NCBI GenBank assembly: GCA_000687675.1
Contig: JHWS01000010.1
Location: 17,133 to 81,132, forward strand
Source of the DNA: Lachnospiraceae bacterium NC2008
GTDB taxonomy: Bacteria; Bacillota; Clostridia; Lachnospirales; Lachnospiraceae
DNA: 64,000 nucleotides
Direction of reading: 5' to 3'
Part shown: in pieces, positions 1 through 10,092 of the stretch
How positions within the stretch are numbered: position 1 is the stretch's first letter
Layout: each line of letters starts with the position of its first letter
Translations under genes and position numbers: made by a program
The notes under the pieces: model-generated
Databases searched by the model: none
Told to the model about the DNA's origin: nothing
Seen by the model: only the letters and a program-made list of their open reading frames with translations

Positions 1-738
<738 letters not shown>

Positions 739-753
739 CATAAAGGAGAAATA

Positions 754-3327
754 ATGGAAGAGAACGTTTTTGATAAAATTCAAGAAGTTGATCTTAAGAA
801 GACCATGGAAAAGTCTTATATAGACTATGCCATGAGTGTTATCGCTTCAAGAGCACTTCCAGATGTAAGAGATGGTCTTAAGCCAGTTCAGAGAAGAATT
901 CTCTTCTCTATGACAGAGCTTCATAATGAATATGATAAACCTCATAGAAAATGCGCTCGTATCGTAGGTGATACAATGGGTAAATATCACCCACATGGTG
1001 ACAGTTCAATCTATGGTGCATTAGTAAATATGGCTCAGGACTGGAATACAAGATACATACTTGTAGATGGCCATGGTAACTTTGGTTCTGTGGACGGCGA
1101 CGGCGCTGCTGCTATGCGATACACAGAAGCAAGACTTTCAAAGATATCTTCTGCACTCCTTGCTGATATTAACAAGAATACAGTTGATTTTATACCAAAC
1201 TTCGATGAAACAGAGAAGGAACCAACAGTACTTCCTTCAAGATATCCTAATCTTCTTGTTAATGGTACTACTGGTATTGCTGTAGGTATGGCAACTAACA
1301 TACCACCTCATAACCTTAGAGAAGCAGTTAATGCAGTAGTTAAGATTATTGATAACCGTGTTGAAGAAGACAGAGATACTGATATAGAAGAACTTATGGA
1401 GATAGTAAAGGGTCCTGACTTCCCAACAGGTGCCCAGATACTAGGAACTAGAGGTATAACAGAAGCTTATAGAACTGGTAGAGGTAAGATTAGAGTTAGA
1501 GGTGTTACTAATATTGAGACACTTCCTAATGGTAAGAGCCAGATTATTATTACAGAGCTTCCTTACATGGTTAATAAGGCTAATCTTATTCTTAAGATGG
1601 CAGAGCTTGTTAAGAATAAGAAAATCGATGGTATTACAGATATCAGAGATGAGTCTAACCGTGAAGGTATGCGTGTAGTTATTGAGCTTCGCCGTGATGC
1701 CAATGCTAACGTTATACTTAATAAGCTTTATAAGCATACACAGCTTCAGGATACATTTGGCGTAATTATGCTTGCCCTTGTAAATGGCGAGCCTAAGGTA
1801 CTTTCACTTCTTGATATGCTTACAGAATACTTAAAGCATCAGGAAGATGTAGTAACAAGACGTACAAAGTATGACCTTAACAAGGCTGAAGAACGTGATC
1901 ACATATTACAGGGCTTACTTATAGCACTTGATAATATTGATGAAGTTATCTCAATTATCAGAAGCAGTAAGACAACTGCTGAAGCTAAGACAAGACTTGA
2001 AGAAAGATTCGGTCTTTCAGAAGTTCAGTCCAATGCTATCGTTGAGATGCGTCTCAAAGCTCTTACAGGTCTCGAAAGAGAAAAACTTGAAGAAGAGCAC
2101 CAGCAGTTAGTTAAATTAATTGCAGAATTAAAAGCTATACTTGCAGATGAGAAGCTTCTTCTTGGAGTTATAAAAACTGAGATTACTGAGATTGGTGAGA
2201 AGTACGGTGATGACAGAAGAACATCAATCGGCTTTGATGATAGTGAAATCTCTATGGAAGATATGATTCCTAATGAGAATACAGTACTTGCCATGACTCA
2301 CCTTGGATATATCAAGCGTATGACAGTTGATAACTTCAAGGTACAGCATAGAGGTGGTAAGGGTATCAAGGGTATCACTACTATAGAGAATGACTTTATA
2401 GAAGATCTTCTTATGACTACTACTCACCACTACATACTCTTCTTTACAAACTTTGGTAGAGTATACAGACTTAAGGCTTACGAAATACCTGAATCAAGCA
2501 GAGTTGCAAGAGGTACAGCCATGGTTAATCTGCTTCAGCTTAACCCAGGCGAGCATGTATCAGCTGTTATCCCTGTTAAAGAATACAATGAGAATAAGAA
2601 TATTTTCATCGTAACTAAGAAGGGTATCGTTAAGAAGACATCTATTATGGAATATGCTCATATTAGAAAGACTGGTATCATCGGTATCAACCTTCGTGAT
2701 GATGATGAGCTTATCGAAGTTAAGCAGACAGATGCTGATACAGAGATATTCCTTGTTACAAAATATGGTAAATGTATAAGATTCAAAGAAACTGACGTAC
2801 GTACTACAGGTCGTAGTGCTATGGGTGTTATAGGTATGACACTTAACTATGACGATGAAGTAGTTGGTATGCAGCTTGATCATCAGGGTGATTCACTTCT
2901 TATCGTGTCTGCAAATGGTATGGGTAAGAGAACATCTACTGACGAATACAGCGTACAGAACCGTGGTGGTAAGGGTGTGAAGTGTTACAAGGTAACAGAT
3001 AAGACCGGTGATATCATAGGTGTTAAGGCTGTTAATGATGATCATGAAATTATGATGATTACTTCAACAGGTATAATCATACAGATTAAGATGTCAGATC
3101 TTCGTCTGATTGGTAGAGATACATCAGGTGTTAAACTTATTGATCTTGAAGATGGCGTAACAGTTGCACAGATTGCCAAGGTTAGAGAAAAAGTCAGTGA
3201 TGGTGTAAGTGAATTCGACAATGTTGATGATGCACTTGAAGATATTCCAGAACAGGAAATCATAGATGATGATTTCGACGAAGATGAAGATATGATCTTC
3301 CCTAAAGAGGAAGATGAGGATGAATAA
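754..3327 (+). CDS. gyrA: DNA gyrase subunit A
   Basis: This is the DNA-cleaving subunit of gyrase, 857 residues. The start follows AAAGGAGAAATA. The catalytic tyrosine is Y123 in [15 protein letters not shown]. The N-terminal winged-helix/tower domain is followed by a C-terminal beta-pinwheel with repeated blades (for example [10 protein letters not shown] and [11 protein letters not shown], the latter like a GyrA-box). The tail is very acidic ([22 protein letters not shown]). In the quinolone-binding region the helix reads [12 protein letters not shown]: the serine corresponding to E. coli Ser83 is present (S84), but the acidic residue at the Asp87 position is Gly88. The GyrA-box-like motif and gyrB adjacency favour gyrase over ParC. 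Confidence 0.98.
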   Translation: MEENVFDKIQEVDLKKTMEKSYIDYAMSVIASRALPDVRDGLKPVQRRILFSMTELHNEYDKPHRKCARIVGDTMGKYHPHGDSSIYGALVNMAQDWNTRYILVDGHGNFGSVDGDGAAAMRYTEARLSKISSALLADINKNTVDFIPNFDETEKEPTVLPSRYPNLLVNGTTGIAVGMATNIPPHNLREAVNAVVKIIDNRVEEDRDTDIEELMEIVKGPDFPTGAQILGTRGITEAYRTGRGKIRVRGVTNIETLPNGKSQIIITELPYMVNKANLILKMAELVKNKKIDGITDIRDESNREGMRVVIELRRDANANVILNKLYKHTQLQDTFGVIMLALVNGEPKVLSLLDMLTEYLKHQEDVVTRRTKYDLNKAEERDHILQGLLIALDNIDEVISIIRSSKTTAEAKTRLEERFGLSEVQSNAIVEMRLKALTGLEREKLEEEHQQLVKLIAELKAILADEKLLLGVIKTEITEIGEKYGDDRRTSIGFDDSEISMEDMIPNENTVLAMTHLGYIKRMTVDNFKVQHRGGKGIKGITTIENDFIEDLLMTTTHHYILFFTNFGRVYRLKAYEIPESSRVARGTAMVNLLQLNPGEHVSAVIPVKEYNENKNIFIVTKKGIVKKTSIMEYAHIRKTGIIGINLRDDDELIEVKQTDADTEIFLVTKYGKCIRFKETDVRTTGRSAMGVIGMTLNYDDEVVGMQLDHQGDSLLIVSANGMGKRTSTDEYSVQNRGGKGVKCYKVTDKTGDIIGVKAVNDDHEIMMITSTGIIIQIKMSDLRLIGRDTSGVKLIDLEDGVTVAQIAKVREKVSDGVSEFDNVDDALEDIPEQEIIDDDFDEDEDMIFPKEEDEDE

Positions 3328-3353
3328 GTAGAATATCCTCATAATAATAACTT

Positions 3354-3385
3354 GTAAGGCAGTGGTTTTATACCTCTGCCTTTAC
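3354..3385 (+). terminator. possible terminator after gyrA
   Basis: A seven-base stem (AAGGCAG / CTGCCTT) with a 13-base loop lies 27 bases after the gyrA stop. The U-tract is poor (TTTACG), so this is a weak candidate only. Confidence 0.35.
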
Positions 3386-3451
3386 GTGCTTATTATAGAA
3401 GGGTAAAATGAATATCCCTACTAAATAAAGATAGAAAGAAGATGAATTAAG

Positions 3452-4633
3452 ATGGAAAGTTATCAGGTTCTTAGAGACCTAGCAATTATTATTATTTGTG
3501 CAAAATTTTTTGGTATCGTAGCAAAGAAGTTCAAGGCTCCAATGGTAGTTGGAGAGATTATATCAGGTTTAATAATAGGTCCATGTCTACTTGGATGGGT
3601 TGAGCAGACAGATTTTATTAAATACCTTGCAGAGATAGGTGTAATACTTATTATGTTCTCAGCAGGACTAGAGACAGATTTAAAAGAACTTAAAAAATCA
3701 GGCCTTAAAGCATTTTTAATTGCATGTATGGGTGTAGCTGTACCACTAATTGGCGGAACTATATTATATATGTGCTTCTACGGATTTGATGGATTTGGTA
3801 CTGAAGAATTCTTTAAAGCACTCTTTGTAGGAAGTATCATGACTGCAACAAGTGTTGGTATCACAGTTGAAACACTTAAAGAGATGGGATACTTACAGGG
3901 CTCTACAGGCCAGACAATACTAAGCGCTGCTATTATTGATGATGTTATAGGTATCATCGTACTTACATTTGTCATAGCACTTAAGGACCCAACAGCTAAC
4001 CCGGTTATGATTACCGGAAAGACAGTTTTATTCTTTGTTCTTTCAATAATTACAGGTATCGTTATTTATAAGATATTCAAATGGCTTGATGCAAGATATC
4101 CACACACAAGAAGAATTCCTATTATAGGTCTTGCACTTTGCTTTGCATTTGCTTATCTGGCAGAGAAATACTTCGGCATAGCGGATATTACAGGTGCTTA
4201 TGTTGCCGGTATCATCCTTTGTAACGTACAGGATGCCAGCTATATTGATAGAAAAGTTACAGTTAGTAACTACATGATATTTGGTCCTATGTTCTTTGTA
4301 TCTATAGGACTTAAGACAGATTTAAGTAGCTTATCTGCAGATATGATCTGGTTCTCTGTAGGCTTCGTTTTAGTAGCTATGATTACAAAGATTATTGGCT
4401 GCGGACTTATGGCTAAAATATGCAAGATGAAGACATCAGAATGTATCAAGGTAGGCTTTGGTATGATGACAAGAGGTGAAGTTGCTCTTATCATTGCACA
4501 GAAGGGACTGAATCTTAATATAATAAGTTCAGCCTTCTTTACACCGGTAATATTGTTAATACTTGTATCAAGTATAAGTGTTCCGATTTTACTTAAACTT
4601 ATGTATCACAAGTATCCGGAAGTAAGCGCATAG
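3452..4633 (+). CDS. cation:proton antiporter (CPA2 / KefB-like membrane domain)
   Basis: A 393-residue membrane protein with about 12 hydrophobic segments and the Na+/H+ exchanger fold of the CPA2 superfamily. Family-typical stretches are KAPMVVGEIISGLIIGP in the first helices, MFSAGLETDLKELKKSG, and the helix around ADITGAYVAGIIL. It has no C-terminal RCK/TrkA-N domain, so it is a stand-alone antiporter module, not a full KefB/KefC. It would exchange Na+ or K+ for protons at the cytoplasmic membrane; the ion cannot be told from sequence. It has its own spacing from gyrA and the cellulase genes and is probably monocistronic. The start ATG follows AAAGAAGATGAATTAAG. Confidence 0.88.
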   Translation: MESYQVLRDLAIIIICAKFFGIVAKKFKAPMVVGEIISGLIIGPCLLGWVEQTDFIKYLAEIGVILIMFSAGLETDLKELKKSGLKAFLIACMGVAVPLIGGTILYMCFYGFDGFGTEEFFKALFVGSIMTATSVGITVETLKEMGYLQGSTGQTILSAAIIDDVIGIIVLTFVIALKDPTANPVMITGKTVLFFVLSIITGIVIYKIFKWLDARYPHTRRIPIIGLALCFAFAYLAEKYFGIADITGAYVAGIILCNVQDASYIDRKVTVSNYMIFGPMFFVSIGLKTDLSSLSADMIWFSVGFVLVAMITKIIGCGLMAKICKMKTSECIKVGFGMMTRGEVALIIAQKGLNLNIISSAFFTPVILLILVSSISVPILLKLMYHKYPEVSA

Positions 4634-4697
4634 AATCTAAACAGGGCGCTAGCACAGTAAAATAAGGCACATTAGGGCACATCAGGGGAGAATAAGT

Positions 4698-6365
4698 ATG
4701 AAGAATAAAAAAATGCAACTTGGAATCGGACTGGCACTTCTTCTTATACTGGGCATAATTGTTTTAGCAGTTAAGATGCCAAAGAAGGAGACAAAGAAAG
4801 ACTCTGTAAGTACAGATGTGGCAAAGGTAGAAACTACTAACTCTGGTGAGGAAGTAAAGGTTACTGAAGCTACAAATGAATCTACTTCTAGTGAAGCTGC
4901 TACCACTAATGGAGATGCTAGCGGCCAGGTAGAAAATAATAATAAACCTGATGAGAATAAGGTTATAGATGAAAATCAGGTACCTGCTACTGAAAAGGTA
5001 GAAACAAATACAGTTACCAATGCAAAGACAGAAGGTGGAACACCAGTAGCTAACCACGGTAAGCTTTCTGTAAAGGGTACTAACCTTGTAGATAAGAATG
5101 GTAATCCTTTCCAGATTAAGGGTGTATCAACTCACGGAATTCAGTGGTTCCCAGAGTATGTTAACAAGGATGCATTTAAAACTATTCGTGATGAATGGGG
5201 CGCAAACTGTATCAGACTTGCTATGTATACAGATGAAAGCGGTTACTGCAATGGTGGTGACAAGGCATCAATTAAGCAGACTGTTAATGACGGCGTATCA
5301 TATGCAACAGATCTTGGTATGTATGTAATCATTGACTGGCACATACTTCACGACCTAGATCCAAATAAGTATAAAACAGAAGCTATCTCATTCTTTGATG
5401 AGATGTCTAAGAAATATAAGGATTACGACAATGTAATCTATGAAATCTGTAACGAGCCTAATGGTGGAACAACATGGTCACAGGTTAAGTCTTATGCAGA
5501 GGAAGTTATTCCTGTAATTAAGGCTAATAATCCAGATGCAATTATCATCGTTGGTACTCCAACATGGAGTCAGGATGTAGACCAGGCAGCTAAGGACCCA
5601 ATTAAGGGATACACTAATATCATGTATACCATTCATTTCTATGCTGCTACACATAAGGATGACCTTAGAAATAAGATGTCATCTGCTATAGCATCAGGAC
5701 TTCCAATATTCTGTACAGAATTTGGTATCTGCGATGCCAGCGGTAATGGTTCTATAGATAAGGACTCAGCTAACAAGTGGATCGCTTCTATGAATGATAA
5801 TAATGTTAGCTACTGTATCTGGAACTTATCTAATAAAAATGAGTCAAGTTCTCTTATTTCCAGCGGCTGCGATAAGAAATCTGGCTGGACAGAAAGTGAG
5901 CTTTCAGAAGAAGGAAAATGGTATGTAGACGTACTTAATGGTAAGGCTACAGGAGTTACAGCAAGTTCTTCTTCTACAACAACAACTAATAATAACAATA
6001 ATAATAACAGCAGCAATAATACATCTTCTTCATCAGCTGCAGTTACAGCTTCATCAGCTAACACTTCGGCTTCACTATCATCTTCTAATAGCTGGGATGA
6101 AGGCGGAAAGAAATGCTATCAGTATACACTTACAGTAAAGAATACAGGTTCTTCAGCAGTTAAGAACTGGAAGGTAAGTGTAGACTTTGGAACTGGTGTA
6201 TCTATTAACAATTCATGGAATGGTACATTTTCAGCTAGTGGAAACACTGTAACAGTAACACCTGCTGACTTTAACAATGAGATTAAGGCAGGTTCTAGTG
6301 TGGAAGTCGGATTTATTATTAAAGCAAACGGAGCAGTTTCTAATCCTACAGTTACAATTAACTAA
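4698..6365 (+). CDS. membrane-anchored GH5 endoglucanase with C-terminal CBM2-like domain
   Basis: A 555-residue cellulase. Residues 8-26 form a hydrophobic signal peptide or uncleaved anchor, followed by a Ser/Thr/Glu-rich linker to about 118. The glycoside hydrolase family 5 domain spans roughly 120-410: the acid/base glutamate is in YEICNEPNGG (about 253) and the nucleophile in CTEFGICD (about 341). A Ser/Thr/Asn-rich linker (about 415-455) leads to a carbohydrate-binding module resembling CBM2 (YQYTLTVKNTGSSAVKNWKVSVDFG), which would bind cellulose. It should hydrolyse internal beta-1,4-glucosidic bonds outside the cell. The start is preceded by GGGGAGAATAAGT. It heads a probable operon with the second GH5 gene (33-base gap). 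Confidence 0.93.
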   Translation: MKNKKMQLGIGLALLLILGIIVLAVKMPKKETKKDSVSTDVAKVETTNSGEEVKVTEATNESTSSEAATTNGDASGQVENNNKPDENKVIDENQVPATEKVETNTVTNAKTEGGTPVANHGKLSVKGTNLVDKNGNPFQIKGVSTHGIQWFPEYVNKDAFKTIRDEWGANCIRLAMYTDESGYCNGGDKASIKQTVNDGVSYATDLGMYVIIDWHILHDLDPNKYKTEAISFFDEMSKKYKDYDNVIYEICNEPNGGTTWSQVKSYAEEVIPVIKANNPDAIIIVGTPTWSQDVDQAAKDPIKGYTNIMYTIHFYAATHKDDLRNKMSSAIASGLPIFCTEFGICDASGNGSIDKDSANKWIASMNDNNVSYCIWNLSNKNESSSLISSGCDKKSGWTESELSEEGKWYVDVLNGKATGVTASSSSTTTTNNNNNNNSSNNTSSSSAAVTASSANTSASLSSSNSWDEGGKKCYQYTLTVKNTGSSAVKNWKVSVDFGTGVSINNSWNGTFSASGNTVTVTPADFNNEIKAGSSVEVGFIIKANGAVSNPTVTIN

Positions 6366-6398
6366 TAATATTAATAGGTTATAAATCGGGGGAAGCCT

Positions 6399-8036
6399 AT
6401 GGAAGATAACAGAAGCTTACTAGACAGACTTAATGAAAAAGAAGAGGCAGCAGGTCTTGATAAAGCAGAAGCTAAGAAAGATGACATAAAGGAAAACAAA
6501 ACTTCTTCTAATAAGTCTGCAAAGAAGAAGAATACAGATAATGCTGAAAAGGTTATCTGGGGAGCCTGTGGATTCTTAGGTGCCATATTCTTAATTATGC
6601 TTATAGTATTTATAAGCAGAACAGCAGGTGCCAAGAAGGCTGATAAGGACCCTATCGATTTAGGAAATAATACTGTTACTACAAGTCAGACAGGTTCAGG
6701 AAACAGTGAAGTAACAGGACAGACAGGTAATAATAGTTCACAAGGTGAACAAAATGGAAATATAGTAAGTTCTGAAAAAGGTCAGCCTGTAGTATTTACT
6801 TCCAATGCAAGTCAGTCAAAAGAAGGAGACTGGCTCTTTGTAGAAGGTAATCAGATTGTTGACAGAGAGGGTAAACCAGTATGGCTTACAGGTGTTAACT
6901 GGTTTGGTTATAACACAGGTACTAATACTTTTGATGGTCTTTGGGCATGCGACCTTAATTCATCAATAGATGCAATTGCAGACCACGGATTTAACCTCCT
7001 TAGAATACCTATTTCAACAGAACTTCTTCTTCAATGGAAGAACGGAGAATATCCTACAGCTAATTTTAACCAGGCAACCAATGATTATCTTGTAGGTATG
7101 AATTCTCTTGAGATATTTAACTATGTCTTAGACCGCTGCGAGCAGAATGGTATCAAGGTTATGCTTGATGTTCACTGTGCCAAGACAGATGCTTCAGGTC
7201 ACACTGTGAACCTTTGGACTAACGGCGATATTACAGAACAGGACTTTATCGATGCCTGGGTTTGGGTTGCTGAAACCTATAAAGATAACGATACTATCAT
7301 AGCATTTGACCTTGAGAATGAGCCTCATGGTAAGCCTTTCGAGGAAGAGAAAGCTATATGGAATGATTCTACAGATTCTAATAACTGGAAGTATGTAGCA
7401 GAAAAGACAGCAGCAGCTATATTTGAGAAGAATCCTAATGTCCTTATAGTAGTAGAAGGACTTGAGATATATCCTGTGGATATAAAGACCAATGGTGATT
7501 ATCATTCAACAGATGATGACGATTATTATTTCTCATGGTGGGGTGGTAACCTTAGAGGAGTTAAGGATTATCCAGTAGACCTTGGAGAGTTTAATAATAA
7601 GCTTGTATATTCACCACATGATTACGGTCCAACAGTTTACCAGCAGCCATGGTTCTATGATGGATACGACTATGATTCACTTATGGCAGATTGTTGGCAT
7701 GATAACTGGTTCTACATCTACGAAGAAAATACAGCACCTATACTTATAGGTGAATGGGGCGGCTATATGACAGAGCCTAACCTTACCTGGATGACACATC
7801 TTCGTACTTTAATTGGTAAATATCATCTTAATTACACATTCTGGTGCTTTAATTCTAACTCAGGAGATACAGGTGGACTCGTTCTTGATGATTTCACTAC
7901 CTGGGATGATGAGAAGTATGAATTTGTAAAAGAAGTTTTATGGCAGCAAAATGGCAAGTTTGTAGGACTTGACCATGAAGTACCACTTGGAAAAAACGGT
8001 ATCTCACTAAGTGACGCTGAATTTGAAAAATGGTAA
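6399..8036 (+). CDS. GH5 glucanase with cytoplasmic N-terminus and membrane anchor
   Basis: A 545-residue enzyme. The first 50 residues are charged and Lys/Glu-rich, followed by one membrane helix (VIWGACGFLGAIFLIMLIVFI, about 50-70), so the catalytic domain should face outward while staying attached to the membrane. After a Gly/Asn/Ser-rich linker, a GH5 domain starts near 140 with LTGVNWFGYNTGTNTFDG. The acid/base glutamate is in FDLENEPHG (about 307) and the nucleophile in LIGEWGGY (about 452). No binding module is seen. The type II topology differs from the cellulase upstream, which carries a CBM2. A GGGGGAAGCCT Shine-Dalgarno precedes the ATG. It is probably co-transcribed with both neighbours. 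Confidence 0.92.
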   Translation: MEDNRSLLDRLNEKEEAAGLDKAEAKKDDIKENKTSSNKSAKKKNTDNAEKVIWGACGFLGAIFLIMLIVFISRTAGAKKADKDPIDLGNNTVTTSQTGSGNSEVTGQTGNNSSQGEQNGNIVSSEKGQPVVFTSNASQSKEGDWLFVEGNQIVDREGKPVWLTGVNWFGYNTGTNTFDGLWACDLNSSIDAIADHGFNLLRIPISTELLLQWKNGEYPTANFNQATNDYLVGMNSLEIFNYVLDRCEQNGIKVMLDVHCAKTDASGHTVNLWTNGDITEQDFIDAWVWVAETYKDNDTIIAFDLENEPHGKPFEEEKAIWNDSTDSNNWKYVAEKTAAAIFEKNPNVLIVVEGLEIYPVDIKTNGDYHSTDDDDYYFSWWGGNLRGVKDYPVDLGEFNNKLVYSPHDYGPTVYQQPWFYDGYDYDSLMADCWHDNWFYIYEENTAPILIGEWGGYMTEPNLTWMTHLRTLIGKYHLNYTFWCFNSNSGDTGGLVLDDFTTWDDEKYEFVKEVLWQQNGKFVGLDHEVPLGKNGISLSDAEFEKW

Positions 8037-8070
8037 AATGTAGCAAATATAACACATACGAGGAATAAAC

Positions 8071-8745
8071 TTGAAAAAGAAATTATTAATTTCATTAACT
8101 TTAATTACCTGTATAGCATTATGTGCAGGATGTGGAAAAAAGAAGGCTTCAGTTGCAGATAATCTTATAAAAGATGATCCAACTAAGGTTGAAGGTCTTG
8201 AGCAGTATGCAGATATGCCAGGAGTTACAACAGATTCTGTAATAGAAGAGCCTACAGTGTCTGAAAATAGCATGGATGTATCAGGTAATGAAGCAGTTTC
8301 GGACAATGCTATAGATGTATCAGAAAACAGTGTGTCAGCAGATTCAGTATCAGCTGATTCTGTTTCAGAAGATACAGTTTCTTCTGATAAGGCAGAGCTT
8401 GAAGATTTAGGAGCATCTGTTTATACACCTAAGGAGAATAATGAGCTTACTATTGCCAATCTTTCAGGAAGACGTCTCGATGCAGTATATGTAACATTCT
8501 CTGCAGGTAACCTTAAGGGAAGTGAGATTCTTGGAAAGAAGAAGCTTGCAGATGGGGGAACATATACTTATAAAATAAGTGATATGCAGAGCCTTAGAGA
8601 AGCTGGAGTAATCAAGCTTTCTATAACAGTTATTGATAAGCATGAGAAGGATATCAATTTTGGTGAGATAGAGATTGTGGATCCTAACAATATGACCATA
8701 GTTCTGGCTCATGAAGGGAAGAATTATTACATGTATCAGTACTAA
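8071..8745 (+). CDS. putative lipoprotein, third gene of the cellulase operon
   Basis: A 224-residue protein starting at TTG, chosen because it follows ACGAGGAATAAAC and gives a clean lipoprotein signal: MKKKLLISLTLITCIALCAGCGKKK, with C21 as the likely lipidated cysteine. A Ser/Val/Asp-rich low-complexity stretch (repeats of SADSVSEDTVS type, about 75-110) links to a compact C-terminal domain of about 110 residues (NELTIANLSGRRLDAVYVTFSAGNLKGSEIL...). I do not recognise the domain. It begins 34 bases after the second cellulase gene and ends at a terminator-like hairpin, so it probably belongs to the same operon and may be a cell-surface accessory protein. No function is assigned. Confidence 0.8.
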   Translation: MKKKLLISLTLITCIALCAGCGKKKASVADNLIKDDPTKVEGLEQYADMPGVTTDSVIEEPTVSENSMDVSGNEAVSDNAIDVSENSVSADSVSADSVSEDTVSSDKAELEDLGASVYTPKENNELTIANLSGRRLDAVYVTFSAGNLKGSEILGKKKLADGGTYTYKISDMQSLREAGVIKLSITVIDKHEKDINFGEIEIVDPNNMTIVLAHEGKNYYMYQY

Positions 8746-8766
8746 AAAAGCTGCATGTAGCAGCTT
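8744..8766 (-). terminator. terminator for tRNA-Pro (minus strand)
   Basis: Read on the minus strand: AAGCTGC, loop TACAT, GCAGCTT, then a T-run, immediately downstream of the tRNA. Arms at 8748-8754 and 8760-8766. It abuts the stop of the lipoprotein gene, so it may serve both strands. Confidence 0.75.
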
Positions 8767-8772
8767 ATGTAG

Positions 8773-8846
8773 TCGGAATGACGCGATTCGAACGCGCGAC
8801 CCCTTGCTCCCGAAGCAAGTGCTCTACCAAACTGAGCCACATTCCG
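8773..8846 (-). tRNA. tRNA-Pro, anticodon CGG
   Basis: A 74-base cloverleaf on the minus strand. Acceptor arms are CGGAATG/CATTCCG with discriminator A. The D-arm is GCTC..GAGC, the anticodon arm CTTGC-TTCGGGA-GCAAG (CGG at positions 34-36), and the T-arm GCGCG-TTCGAAT-CGCGT. CCA is not encoded. It is convergent with the cellulase operon. Confidence 0.95.
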
Positions 8847-8989
8847 TGAAGTACTTTCTTATTCTAACACTATTAGAATATTTATGACAGAAGTATTTAG
8901 TTAATAAGAGGCTCTATAGTTTGATTGCCCCTTACAGTAAACTATGCTACACTTTTGTTTGCAATTATATTAACAATCTTGCGAAAGCC

Positions 8990-9029
8990 GCGAGAATAAA
9001 CAATCTGCATTATATGCGATAATAAACAA
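8990..9029. promoter_or_regulatory. direct repeat upstream of purC, possible operator
   Basis: GCGAGAATAAACAA (8990-9003) and GCGATAATAAACAA (9016-9029) differ by one base and start 26 bases apart. The second ends 14 bases before the purC ATG. Such a tandem site could bind a regulator of purine synthesis. It does not clearly match the Bacillus PurR box, so this is inference. Confidence 0.35.
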
Positions 9030-9043
9030 GATGGAGGCCCACA

Positions 9044-9922
9044 ATGAATCCTATTAAAGAAGGAAAAGTTAGAGAGATTTATGACAACGGCGACAGCCTT
9101 ATTATGGTAGCAACTGATAGAATCAGCTGTTTCGATGTAATCCTTAAGAACACTGTTACTAAGAAGGGTGCAGTTCTTACACAGATGAGTAAGTTCTGGT
9201 TCGATATGACAGAGGATATTATCCCTAACCATATGATCTCTGTAGATGTTAATGATATGCCTGAATTCTTCAGACAGCCAAAATTCACAGGTAATTCTAT
9301 GATGTGTAAGAAGCTTGAGATGCTTCCAGTAGAATGTATCGTTCGTGGTTACATCACAGGTTCAGGCTGGGCTAGCTACAAGGAGAATGGTACAGTATGT
9401 GGTATCAAGCTTCCAGAAGGTCTTAAGGAATCAGATAAGCTTCCTGAACCAATATATACACCATCTACAAAGGCTGAGATTGGTGATCATGATGAAAATA
9501 TCAGCTATGAGCAGTCTGTAGAATATCTTGAGAAGAGATTCCCAGGTAAGGGTGAGGAATACGCTAAGATGCTTCGTGATGCAACACTTGCTCTTTACAA
9601 GAAATGCGCTGATTACGCACTTTCTAAGGGTATCATCATTGCAGATACTAAGTTTGAATTCGGTCTTGATGAGAACGGCAAGCTTGTAATCGGTGATGAG
9701 ATGCTTACACCAGATTCATCTAGATTCTGGCCACTTGAAGGCTATGAACCAGGTCATTCACAGCCATCATACGACAAGCAGTTTGCTAGAGATTATCTTA
9801 ACGCTAACAAGAATGCAGCTGGCGAAAGACCAGACACACTTCCTCAGGATGTTGTAGATAAGACAATCGACATCTATCTTGAAGCTTATGAGAAGCTTAC
9901 AGGTAAGAAGCTTGAGGTATAA
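9044..9922 (+). CDS. purC: phosphoribosylaminoimidazole-succinocarboxamide synthase (SAICAR synthetase)
   Basis: A 292-residue enzyme of de novo purine synthesis. It joins CAIR and aspartate using ATP to make SAICAR. Family signatures are KEGKVREIYDNGDSLIMVATDRISCFDVIL at the N-terminus (nucleotide-binding sheet), VECIVRGYITGSGWASYKENG (PurC signature 1 region), and IIADTKFEFGLDENGKLVIGDEMLTPDSSRFW (signature 2). The length fits the longer bacterial/yeast-like class. The ATG follows GATGGAGGCCCACA. It stands alone between tRNA-Pro and a strong terminator, not in a pur operon, with a possible repeat operator just upstream. Confidence 0.96.
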   Translation: MNPIKEGKVREIYDNGDSLIMVATDRISCFDVILKNTVTKKGAVLTQMSKFWFDMTEDIIPNHMISVDVNDMPEFFRQPKFTGNSMMCKKLEMLPVECIVRGYITGSGWASYKENGTVCGIKLPEGLKESDKLPEPIYTPSTKAEIGDHDENISYEQSVEYLEKRFPGKGEEYAKMLRDATLALYKKCADYALSKGIIIADTKFEFGLDENGKLVIGDEMLTPDSSRFWPLEGYEPGHSQPSYDKQFARDYLNANKNAAGERPDTLPQDVVDKTIDIYLEAYEKLTGKKLEV

Positions 9923-9944
9923 GAAAAAGTAAATATAATAATGT

Positions 9945-9976
9945 AAAGGTTCCGAATTAAAGTCGGAACCTTTTTT
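9945..9976 (+). terminator. Rho-independent terminator of purC
   Basis: An 11-base stem AAAGGTTCCGA / TCGGAACCTTT with a 7-base loop ends in a T-run, 23 bases after the purC stop. Confidence 0.9.
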
Positions 9977-10092
9977 AAATTTATATGTATGAGGATACGA
10001 AATAGTTATAAATATATGTTACAATATTTATGTATCGTAGGGGGTTATCGGTTGAGATAAACCGATGTTATATCGACATAGGGAATTACTAG

